A stretch of DNA of 21,354 nucleotides from a virus. The stretch is taken from IMG/VR virus record IMGVR_UViG_3300040801_001631, positions 1 to 21,354 of that record; one strand, 5' to 3'. Positions 14,356 to 19,101 of this stretch are shown here, in pieces. A program made the translations under genes and the position numbers. Within the stretch, counting starts at the first letter, position 1, and every line of letters begins with the position of its first letter. The notes under the pieces were generated by a model, which saw only the letters and a list, made by a program, of their open reading frames with translations, was not told the origin of the DNA and searched no databases.

Positions 14356-14410
14356 CCCCTCCTCCCTCCCTTCATCCCCCCTTTCCCCCCTTCTTCCCTC
14401 CCTCCTCCCC
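14356..14410 (-). repeat. Pyrimidine tract (purine-rich on the transcribed minus strand)
   Basis: Across 55 nt the plus strand is C/T with a single A. The minus strand therefore carries repeated G-runs (GGGG, GGG, GGG, GGGGGG, GGGGGG, GGG and others), enough to form a G-quadruplex in DNA or RNA. It borders the AT-rich region upstream of the RNA polymerase gene. It could aid strand separation at an origin or act as a pausing site. Confidence 0.6.
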
Positions 14411-14633
14411 ACCGATCAGCAAAGCCGATGGTCGAGATTCATAGGCGGTCGAGGTGTTGTTGCTTGTGTTCATGGGAGGTCGATCAGGTTCAGGCTTGGG
14501 GAGGTCGAACGGCTTGGCCCGGTCAACACGACGGGCACTCCTTCTCCGATACGGTAGGGATCCGTTTTTGGGCCTATCATCCGCATTACACCCGTCCCTG
14601 GTCACACCCGTGACCGGTGACTTGGCACAATCT
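14411..14633. other. Non-coding stretch between polymerase leader and terminator
   Basis: I find no gene with a ribosome site here. A 77-codon minus-strand frame reaches from 14605 into the pyrimidine tract, but it lacks a ribosome site and ends in a Gly/Lys run made by that tract. The right part contains the inverted repeat GGTCAC-ACCC-GTGACC (14600-14615), similar to the TTGGTCAC boxes on the other side of the attP core. Confidence 0.5.
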
Positions 14634-14647
14634 ATGCGTTTACGATA
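14634..14647. promoter_or_regulatory. Operator-like box, site c
   Basis: ATGCGTTTACGATA resembles the palindrome ATGCGTTAACGCAT, with one half conserved and the other degenerate. It lies 13 nt beyond the T-run of the terminator. A weak plus-strand promoter-like pair (TTGGCA at 14622-14627 and a poor -10) overlaps it, but no plus-strand gene follows. Confidence 0.4.
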
Positions 14648-14660
14648 CGGAGTACCTATA

Positions 14661-14700
14661 AGAAAAGCCGCAAGCCCTTGATTAACAAGAGCTTACGGCT
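14661..14700 (-). terminator. Strong intrinsic terminator ending the integrase operon
   Basis: On the minus strand a 15-bp stem pairs AGCCGTAAGCTCTTG (14700-14686) with CAAGGGCTTGCGGCT (14680-14666), all positions paired with two G-U wobbles. The loop is TTAAT, and the stem is followed at once by TTTTCTT. The plus strand has no T-run after the stem, so the direction is clear. It should stop transcripts from the early and integrase genes before the RNA polymerase leader, giving the polymerase gene its own transcription unit. Confidence 0.9.
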
Positions 14701-14734
14701 TACGTAAGTGCATTGAACCGGCCCAAACACGGGA

Positions 14735-14776
14735 TTCTTAATCCGACCGTCCCTGGTTCGAGTCCAGGAGGGGGCA
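14735..14776 (+). other. Candidate attP core: 3' part of a tRNA-Lys(CUU) gene
   Basis: The sequence has exact tRNA 3'-half geometry: anticodon loop TTCTTAA (14735-14741, anticodon CTT), the 3' anticodon strand TCCGA, a 5-nt variable loop, T stem CCTGG/CCAGG (14752-14756, 14764-14768) with loop TTCGAGT, acceptor strand AGGGGGC (14769-14775) and discriminator A14776. There is no D arm and no GCCCCCT 5' acceptor strand upstream, so it is not a working tRNA. Phages that integrate into tRNA genes carry just such a 3' copy, which restores the gene after insertion. The integrase gene lies 1.2 kb away. No such core was compared with a host genome. Confidence 0.75.
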
Positions 14777-14853
14777 TTGAAGAATATGCTTGTTTTACAA
14801 GTAGATTCTTACCCGGCCGACGCGGCCCAGGGGACCCCCCAGCCGGTCGGCTT

Positions 14854-14942
14854 GTGACCAAACGGTTGAATTGGTCACACGGTAATCCGTTTGCACTTGG
14901 TCACGTGGACACAGCGTCTTTCGTCTCCGCGGTTTTGGTCAC
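14854..14942. repeat. TTGGTCAC boxes next to attP, candidate integrase arm sites
   Basis: TTGGTCAC occurs at 14871-14878, 14897-14904 and 14935-14942, and inverted as GTGACCAA at 14854-14861. A related TGGTCAC lies on the other side of the tRNA fragment at 14599-14605, with its inverted partner at 14610-14615. Short repeats on both sides of a core are typical of the arm-type sites bound by the N-terminal domain of tyrosine integrases. Binding is inferred. There is no gene between 14777 and 14977. Confidence 0.55.
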
Positions 14943-14977
14943 ATTTGCGGAGTGAAACGGAGATTAAACCAGACCCG

Positions 14978-15043
14978 CTAGTTGTTGGTCTTCGCCTTCT
15001 CCGCATACTCCTTGCTCATCCACTCGGCGATGTCCGTGAGCAT
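14978..15043 (-). CDS. Very small ORF (21 aa), doubtful
   Basis: The frame begins ATG 15043-15041 with GAAAGGACAC upstream, the same type of ribosome site used by real genes here, and encodes MLTDIAEWMSKEYAEKAKTNN. It lies 17 nt after the preceding gene, and its usual GC-rich codon pattern ends at the stop, just before the repeat boxes. It could be the last gene of the integrase operon or a chance frame. Confidence 0.4.
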   Translation of the reverse strand: MLTDIAEWMSKEYAEKAKTNN

Positions 15044-15060
15044 GTGTCCTTTCGGTGGGG

Positions 15061-15393
15061 TCAGGGGTTGACGGCGACCATCGCCATCGGGAGGGAACAG
15101 GGAAGCAGGGACATCGGGAACAGCCGGGAGTCTCCGGCGTTCCGCCACTTGCGGGTCTCGGCGGGGCCGAACGACAGGACCTCGATCAGCCGCTCGTCGC
15201 GGGGTTGGCCGGACCCGGCCGGGGCGACCATGTAGCGGCCCGGAAGGGTCCCGTAGAAGGCCTCCTCATGGTGGACCGACTCCTCCGGGTCCTGCGGCTC
15301 GGCGTAGTCATGGAGCCCCCTGCGGAGCGTCTGGAGCGTCTCTTTCGGGGCGTGTTGGATGAAGTCAATCAGGTCTTGTTCGATGGCGGTCAT
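15061..15393 (-). CDS. Protein of unknown function in the integrase operon
   Basis: This 110-aa protein starts at ATG 15393, overlapping the stop of the repeat-protein gene as ATGA, with AGGAGA 4-5 nt upstream. The N-terminus is helical and acidic (TAIEQDLIDFIQHAPKETLQTLRRGLHDYAE). The middle contains GTLPGRYMVAPAGSGQPRDERLIEVLSFGP, and the end is hydrophobic (LFPMSLLPCSLPMAMVAV). I recognise no family. Its place between integrase and attP suggests an accessory carried with the lysogeny block. Confidence 0.7.
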   Translation of the reverse strand: MTAIEQDLIDFIQHAPKETLQTLRRGLHDYAEPQDPEESVHHEEAFYGTLPGRYMVAPAGSGQPRDERLIEVLSFGPAETRKWRNAGDSRLFPMSLLPCSLPMAMVAVNP

Positions 15394-15932
15394 GGGGTCT
15401 CCTGGGTTGGGGTTTCGTCCTTAATCAACGCGATCAGGGTTTCGACTTGTTGCTTCGACTCCGCCGACAACGCCGAAAACGCCGCCGACCTCGCCGCCGA
15501 CTCCGCCGCCGACCTCGCCGCCGACCTCGCCGCTGACTCCGCCGACCTCGCCGCTGACTCCGCCGACAACGCCGCCGAAAACGCCGCCGACCTCGCCGCC
15601 GTTGCAAGTTCTTCGACACCCGCCCGACCTTCGGCAAACCGCCTCGCTACCTGCACCGCTTTTAACGATGCGGGGTCGGGATTACTCACCCCGGCTATCG
15701 CCCTCTCCGCACAGTCGGCGGCGAACAGGCGGAGAATCCGGTCGCTTATCAACCCCCCACGTAAAACAGCCCAAAGACGATCCTCCGCCGGTACGGTTTC
15801 CCAAGGGCCTTCCGTGTTTTCTAGAACCTCAAGCACCGAGCGGGGCTCGGGAAACAAAGCGTTGAGACGCTCGTAGCTATAACAGGCGTACTGGTCACGG
15901 AGGCCTGCGGCGGTTAGGGTATTTTCGGTCAT
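15390..15932 (-). CDS. Ala/Ser-repeat protein, unknown function
   Basis: This 180-aa protein has a non-repetitive first 110 residues (including LRLFAADCAERAIAGV and SLKAVQVARRFAEGRAG) followed by about 49 residues built from AARS, AAES, AAFS and SAES units. It resembles a widespread group of phage and bacterial proteins in which the segment 'CAERxL...AxxxARxxAxGxA' precedes a long Ala-rich helical repeat; no function is established to my knowledge. The repeat would form one long helix with Ser on a 3-4 residue spacing. The start (ATG 15932) lies 16 nt after the integrase stop with a weak AAGAAGAA site. Confidence 0.75.
   Translation of the reverse strand: MTENTLTAAGLRDQYACYSYERLNALFPEPRSVLEVLENTEGPWETVPAEDRLWAVLRGGLISDRILRLFAADCAERAIAGVSNPDPASLKAVQVARRFAEGRAGVEELATAARSAAFSAALSAESAARSAESAARSAARSAAESAARSAAFSALSAESKQQVETLIALIKDETPTQETP
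15456..15602 (-). repeat. In-frame degenerate tandem repeat (Ala/Ser units)
   Basis: The plus strand shows repeated blocks such as GCCGACCTCGCC and GCCGACTCCGCC over about 147 nt. The units are multiples of three, so length changes by slippage would keep the frame. Codon-level copies are nearly identical, suggesting recent expansion. Confidence 0.8.
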
Positions 15933-15948
15933 ATCAAGTTCTTCTTTC

Positions 15949-16989
15949 TTATTTGGCAGTTACGGACTGCAACACGTCGATGCTGTCCCGAAGGCTTTCC
16001 TCGTTCAGGTGGGCGTACCGGAGCGTGGTCTTGACGCTGCGGTGCCCGGCCAGTTCCTTGATGCGGTTGAGGTCTACGCCCGCCTGGGAGAGGCGGGAGC
16101 AGAAGGTGTGCCGCAGGACGTGAGGCGTGAACGCCTTGTCCTCGTTCATGCCCAGCGTGTCCCTCATCCGGTTCCACTTGCGGTTCACGGCGGTCTCGGC
16201 GGCTTCGATGATGAACGGGCCGCCCATGCTTCCGGGTGGTCCGGTCTTCAGCCCGGCCAACGCTCGGGAGGCACGGTCGGTCAGGGGGATGGTCCGGGGG
16301 TAGCCCGACTTGGTTTCGTCAAGCCGGATCGACCCCCGTTTCAGGTCGATGTCCGACCACTCCAGGGACCTCGCCTCACCCATCCGCATCCCGGTGTCCA
16401 CCAGGACGATGATTAGGCTGGCGAACATGGTCTCCTGGTGCTCGACGCACCACTCCAGGGCCGCCCGCTCCTCGTCGAGGTCCAGGTAGCGGACCCGGTT
16501 GAGGTCTTCGGGAAGCTGGGGGACCCGGAAGCGGGAAGCGATCCAGCCCAGGTCCACAGCGTGGGTGAGTACCCGCGACATTGCGGCACAGTGGCGATTG
16601 ATCGTGGCGTGGGTCTTGCCCGCCTTCTTCATCACCTTGTGGAGGTCGAAGAAGTCACGCGGGGCGAGCGTGGCGACGTGTCGATCAGGCCCCAGCATCT
16701 CCGCGGCTTGACGCCCCCGTACCAGGGAGCCGTCTCCGTCCTTGTTGTGGGTCCAGACATCGACGTAGGTGCGATTCACCCCGGCCAACAGGGACCGATC
16801 CTCCGTCCGGGTTCCGATGGAAGTGCCCCGATCCGGGAGGTCCAGGGGCTTTCCCTGGCGGGTCCGACGCTTGGCGTCGTCTTCCCACTCCAGGGCCTCG
16901 GAACGGCTGCGGAAGCTCGGGCGATAGCGGGTGCCGGTTCGGTCCCGCACGTCTGCGACATAGCGTTGGCCCCGTTTGCGGATGGCCAT
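15949..16989 (-). CDS. int: Tyrosine recombinase (phage integrase)
   Basis: This 346-aa integrase has all catalytic residues: Arg in DTGMRMGEARSLEW, Lys in ETKSGYPRTIPL, HVLRHTFCSRL (His and Arg), LAGHRSVKTTLRYAHL (His and the nucleophile Tyr). The N-terminus (MAIRKRGQRYVADVRDRTGTRYR) looks like an arm-binding domain, followed by a core-binding SAM-like region near residues 75-160. The start is ATG 16989 with AAAGGA 8 nt upstream. It should insert the phage at a tRNA-Lys gene through the attP-like site at 14735-14776. An integrase upstream of the RNA polymerase gene is known in some T7-like podoviruses of cyanobacteria and SAR11 bacteria, which also use tRNA sites. Confidence 0.96.
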   Translation of the reverse strand: MAIRKRGQRYVADVRDRTGTRYRPSFRSRSEALEWEDDAKRRTRQGKPLDLPDRGTSIGTRTEDRSLLAGVNRTYVDVWTHNKDGDGSLVRGRQAAEMLGPDRHVATLAPRDFFDLHKVMKKAGKTHATINRHCAAMSRVLTHAVDLGWIASRFRVPQLPEDLNRVRYLDLDEERAALEWCVEHQETMFASLIIVLVDTGMRMGEARSLEWSDIDLKRGSIRLDETKSGYPRTIPLTDRASRALAGLKTGPPGSMGGPFIIEAAETAVNRKWNRMRDTLGMNEDKAFTPHVLRHTFCSRLSQAGVDLNRIKELAGHRSVKTTLRYAHLNEESLRDSIDVLQSVTAK

Positions 16990-17090
16990 AGTCAGGTCCT
17001 TTCGGTTGTGATGAGGCACAGCCGGCCCGCTCAACCCTTGGTCAAGCAGGTGGCAGCCGTGCTGGTGTTGTGGTGTTGTGGTGGGGTGTC

Positions 17091-17405
17091 TTAGAAGTCG
17101 AACGCCTTGACGGCCTCGATGCCCTTGCTGGTCAGGTAGCAGACTTGCTTTCGGTTGTCCCCGCTGGGAGACGGCCGGGTAGATACCAGGCCCCGCTTCC
17201 GTAAGCTGCCGATCCTGCGGGCAATAGACGCCTGCGAAAGATTCGGGACGATGTCCGATAGGTGGGTCTGTTCCATCTCCCCGTACCGCGAAGCGGCCAG
17301 GGTCAGGAACACACGAAGCTCGGTGATCGGCATTCTGGCCTCCACCTCGTCGCCCCCGCTGAACTTGGCCAGGGCTTCAATCAGTTGTCGGTAGTCGGCG
17401 TCCAT
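17091..17405 (-). CDS. MarR-like winged-helix DNA-binding protein
   Basis: This 104-aa protein contains MPITELRVFLTLAASRYGEMEQTHLSDIVPNLSQASIARRIGSLRKRGLVSTRPSPSGDNRKQVCYLTSKGIEAV. The helix-turn-helix (THLSDIVPNLSQASIARRIGSL) and the wing (RPSPSGDNRKQVCYLT) are typical of MarR-family regulators. I start it at ATG 17405; upstream codons in the same frame have no site. It lies about 100 nt before the integrase, probably in the same operon. It is the only clear regulator in the window, so it is the first candidate for the repressor or integration control. A TATACT box starts 8 nt upstream of its ATG. Confidence 0.85.
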   Translation of the reverse strand: MDADYRQLIEALAKFSGGDEVEARMPITELRVFLTLAASRYGEMEQTHLSDIVPNLSQASIARRIGSLRKRGLVSTRPSPSGDNRKQVCYLTSKGIEAVKAFDF

Positions 17406-17412
17406 TTTCCCA

Positions 17413-17447
17413 AGTATAGCAGGGTGTCTACCCAAAACGCTTAGGTT
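17413..17447 (-). promoter_or_regulatory. Possible promoter of the MarR-like gene with operator-like box d
   Basis: On the minus strand TATACT (17418-17413) matches a sigma70 -10 in five of six positions. At 17 nt further upstream is AGCGTT, a poor -35, lying inside the box AACCTAAGCGTTTT (17447-17434). That box shares CCTAAGCG with boxes f, g and e. An activator or repressor at this place would act on the MarR-like gene, possibly by autoregulation. The start site would be nearly at the ATG, giving a very short leader. Confidence 0.4.
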
Positions 17448-17586
17448 CGTAGATGATCCCGATTTTGTACGCGGCGATGTAGGTCCCGCTCTTGTGTCTC
17501 CTCCAGGCGAAAGTACCGGGAGAAAAGCCGATATTCTCGATAGGTCCAATGTAAATCTCTCCTAAAAACAGCAGACGTAGGTGCAT
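17428..17586 (-). CDS. Small ORF (52 aa), unknown function
   Basis: The frame starts at ATG 17586 with GGAGAAAACA directly upstream, and encodes MHLRLLFLGEIYIGPIENIG...YKIGIIYEPKRFG. The peptide is rich in hydrophobic and basic residues and may form a small beta-type domain. It is the first frame after the promoter at 17643-17672 and ends 22 nt before the MarR-like gene. No similar family comes to mind. The AT-richer codon use differs from most genes here. Confidence 0.55.
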   Translation of the reverse strand: MHLRLLFLGEIYIGPIENIGFSPGTFAWRRHKSGTYIAAYKIGIIYEPKRFG

Positions 17587-17642
17587 TGTTTTCTCCGTGG
17601 GGTCCGTCCCTCCCCCGTATGAACAGGCTTCAGTAGGGTTAT

Positions 17643-17672
17643 GTTATATAAGCGATTTCCTTATGTGGTCAA
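17643..17672 (-). promoter_or_regulatory. Sigma70-like promoter for the regulator/integrase operon
   Basis: On the minus strand TTGACC (17672-17667) and TATAAC (17648-17643) are 18 nt apart, five of six matches to each consensus. The surroundings are AT-rich (TTATATAACATAACC). Transcription would start near 17636 and run through the 52-aa ORF, the MarR-like gene, the integrase and on to the terminator at 14661-14700. No operator-like box overlaps it. Confidence 0.65.
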
Positions 17673-17738
17673 GTGTCAGAACAAACCCGGCCCCCGCCGG
17701 TCAAGGCGGAGACAAGGCAGTTGGAGTTGCTGGTGGTG

Positions 17739-17770
17739 TCGGCCCGGCCAACCCTCGGCCCGGCCAACCC
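17739..17770. repeat. Tandem duplication of a 16-mer
   Basis: TCGGCCCGGCCAACCC occurs twice head to tail (17739-17754, 17755-17770), followed by a third TCGG. It lies in the non-coding gap between the 67-aa gene and the promoter at 17643-17672. The remainder of this gap (17600-17812) holds no gene I can support. Confidence 0.8.
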
Positions 17771-17785
17771 TCGGAAGCTGAAGGG

Positions 17786-17842
17786 CCGGGAACCGGTCCA
17801 GGATCGCGGCAGTTAAATGTCCGGGAACCGGTCCAGGATCGC
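17786..17842. repeat. Perfect 22-bp direct repeat, copies 35 bp apart
   Basis: The 22-mer starting CCGGGAACCGGTCCAGG occurs at 17786-17807 and 17821-17842. The second copy encodes the last residues of the 67-aa protein (LDRFPD), the first lies after its stop. It contains the palindrome ACCGGT. This may be a partial 3'-end duplication or a protein-binding repeat. Confidence 0.8.
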
Positions 17843-18016
17843 AGAACGCTCCGCCCCGCTGATCGGCCGGTCGGCTTCGGGGTCGTCCAGGTCCAGCCCG
17901 TGTATCTCGGAGGCGTAGGCCCGGACAATCTCCGCTTGGTGGGCGTGCTGGCGGGACAGATCAATGCAGCTTTGGTAAAGCTCCCGGATAGTTTCCGGCG
18001 GGCGGATGATGGTCAT
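17813..18016 (-). CDS. Small early protein of unknown function
   Basis: This 67-aa protein starts at ATG 18016 with CGGAG 7 nt upstream. The sequence MTIIRPPETIRELYQSCIDLSRQHAHQAEIVRAYASEIHGLDLDDPEAD suggests two helices and a short acidic linker, ending DRFPDI. I recognise no family. It is the last gene of the early block, 109 nt after the peptidase-like gene. Confidence 0.65.
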   Translation of the reverse strand: MTIIRPPETIRELYQSCIDLSRQHAHQAEIVRAYASEIHGLDLDDPEADRPISGAERSAILDRFPDI

Positions 18017-18027
18017 GGCTGGGCTCC

Positions 18028-18046
18028 GTGGTGGTGGTGGTGGTGG
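18028..18046. repeat. GTG triplet run
   Basis: Six GTG units lie just upstream of the ribosome site of the 67-aa gene (CACCAC on the transcribed strand). The rest of the gap 18017-18125 contains the GC-rich inverted repeat GGGCC-GGC-GGCCC (18102-18114), which lacks a T-run. A similar GTGTTGTG run occurs at about 17064-17087 upstream of the integrase. Confidence 0.7.
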
Positions 18047-18125
18047 CAGGATTCAGGCCCCGCATGGATCGAAAGAATCCGACCCCGCCCCGTCAAGGGC
18101 AGGGCCGGCGGCCCCTAACCGAGTG

Positions 18126-19070
18126 TTACCCGGCGGCCGGGGCAGCGGGTTCGTAGTATTCAAGAACCAGGGGACCCCCGCAGACCGGACAGATAGGGAC
18201 CCCGGTAGACCGGTCCGTGTCGGTCTCATCCTCATCGAGAGGCAGGGCACAATCGTCGCACCAGTAGTACGCTTCGGGCTCGTCGGGCGGGCTCCAGCCG
18301 GTGGCGTCGTCATCATAGGAATCATACCAGTGTCCGGCGTTGCGGCGGGCATCCCGGTAAACGTACCGGATGCCTCCGCGTGTCCGCGTTTCCCGCAACC
18401 AGGCGGCCGCGTTGCGGACCGTCATGGCCCAGACAAGCGGGTCTATCGACTCCTGCGGGGTATGTTCCGCGTCGAACCCGATAGACACGTTCACGCCGAC
18501 GACGCCCAGGGCAGGGGCCAGAACCGAGACATCACTGAACGATCCCACGGCCTCGGCGTAGCCGTTGAACGGCCCCGATGTTAGATCGTGGTCCAGGTCG
18601 GCCGGGTTGGCGTCGTAGTAAACCAGATCGTTAACGCCCCGGCGGTCGAATTGCATGAACATCCCGAATACTTGATCCTCTAGGATGTCTCGGTGATATC
18701 GGGCGACGTGGCGGCTCCCGACACATCCGTCTTCTTCGGCCGGGACAATCAGCAGGCCGGCCCCGGAGTCCCGCAGCCGCCACAAGGCGGCACAGCCGGC
18801 CCGGTCGTCGGCCCCGATCCCCCGATCAGGCACGGCAGACCGGCCCCGGCCGTCGCCGCACCAGGCCAGGCGGCCCGGACCCGGCCACACCGTGTCCGTG
18901 TGTGCGACCAGGCAGACCGGATGCTCTACGCCGGGATCGGGCGGGACCAGGACCGCATCGGGCAGCCCAGGGACCGGGAGACGGCGGGCGTGGGGCAGCG
19001 ACGCGAACGCATCGACGATGGCGTCTTCCCCCGCTTCGATGAATTGCTTCAGTAGGTGCATATCTTGCAT
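18126..19070 (-). CDS. Clan MH zinc metallopeptidase-like protein (M28/M20-like) with C-terminal zinc ribbon
   Basis: This 314-aa protein shows the full metal-site order of M20/M28 co-catalytic zinc peptidases: VAHTDTV (H57, D59), IGADDRAG (D88), PAEEDGCVGSRH (E112 base, E113 ligand), MQFDRRG (D142) and AEHTPQESID (H203). EExGxxGSR and HTPxxxID look more like M28. The 60-residue distance from D142 to H203 leaves no room for the M20 lid domain, so it is a single-domain type. Residues 271-297 add a CxxC...CxxC zinc ribbon (C271, C274, C294, C297). The start is ATG 19070, weak site; ATG 19061 is an alternative. No signal peptide is visible, so it acts in the cytoplasm, on unknown peptides. Confidence 0.75.
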   Translation of the reverse strand: MQDMHLLKQFIEAGEDAIVDAFASLPHARRLPVPGLPDAVLVPPDPGVEHPVCLVAHTDTVWPGPGRLAWCGDGRGRSAVPDRGIGADDRAGCAALWRLRDSGAGLLIVPAEEDGCVGSRHVARYHRDILEDQVFGMFMQFDRRGVNDLVYYDANPADLDHDLTSGPFNGYAEAVGSFSDVSVLAPALGVVGVNVSIGFDAEHTPQESIDPLVWAMTVRNAAAWLRETRTRGGIRYVYRDARRNAGHWYDSYDDDATGWSPPDEPEAYYWCDDCALPLDEDETDTDRSTGVPICPVCGGPLVLEYYEPAAPAAG

Positions 19071-19082
19071 TGTTTTCTTTCG

Positions 19083-19096
19083 TAAGCGTTTAGGTT
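19083..19096. promoter_or_regulatory. Operator-like box, site e
   Basis: TAAGCGTTTAGGTT lies in the 31-nt gap between the 461-aa gene and the peptidase-like gene. It is the left part of the leader unit that is complete at 20488-20586, here without the hairpin part. On the minus strand it follows the stop by a few nt, as in sites f and g. Confidence 0.45.
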
Positions 19097-19101
19097 GGGG
19101 T

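Noticed and set aside
14372-14605. Minus-strand frame of 77 codons upstream of the RNA polymerase
   Set aside because: No ribosome site, start at a rare GTG inside inverted repeats, and its end (Gly/Lys run) is produced by the pyrimidine tract. Treated as non-coding.
14735-14776. Functional phage-encoded tRNA-Lys
   Set aside because: The T arm and 3' acceptor strand are fine, but there is no D arm and no GCCCCCT 5' strand upstream, and the anticodon stem pairs only over three base pairs.
18102-18114. GGGCC-GGC-GGCCC hairpin after the peptidase-like gene as a terminator
   Set aside because: The loop is only 3 nt and no T-run follows on the minus strand. It may be an RNA structure only.
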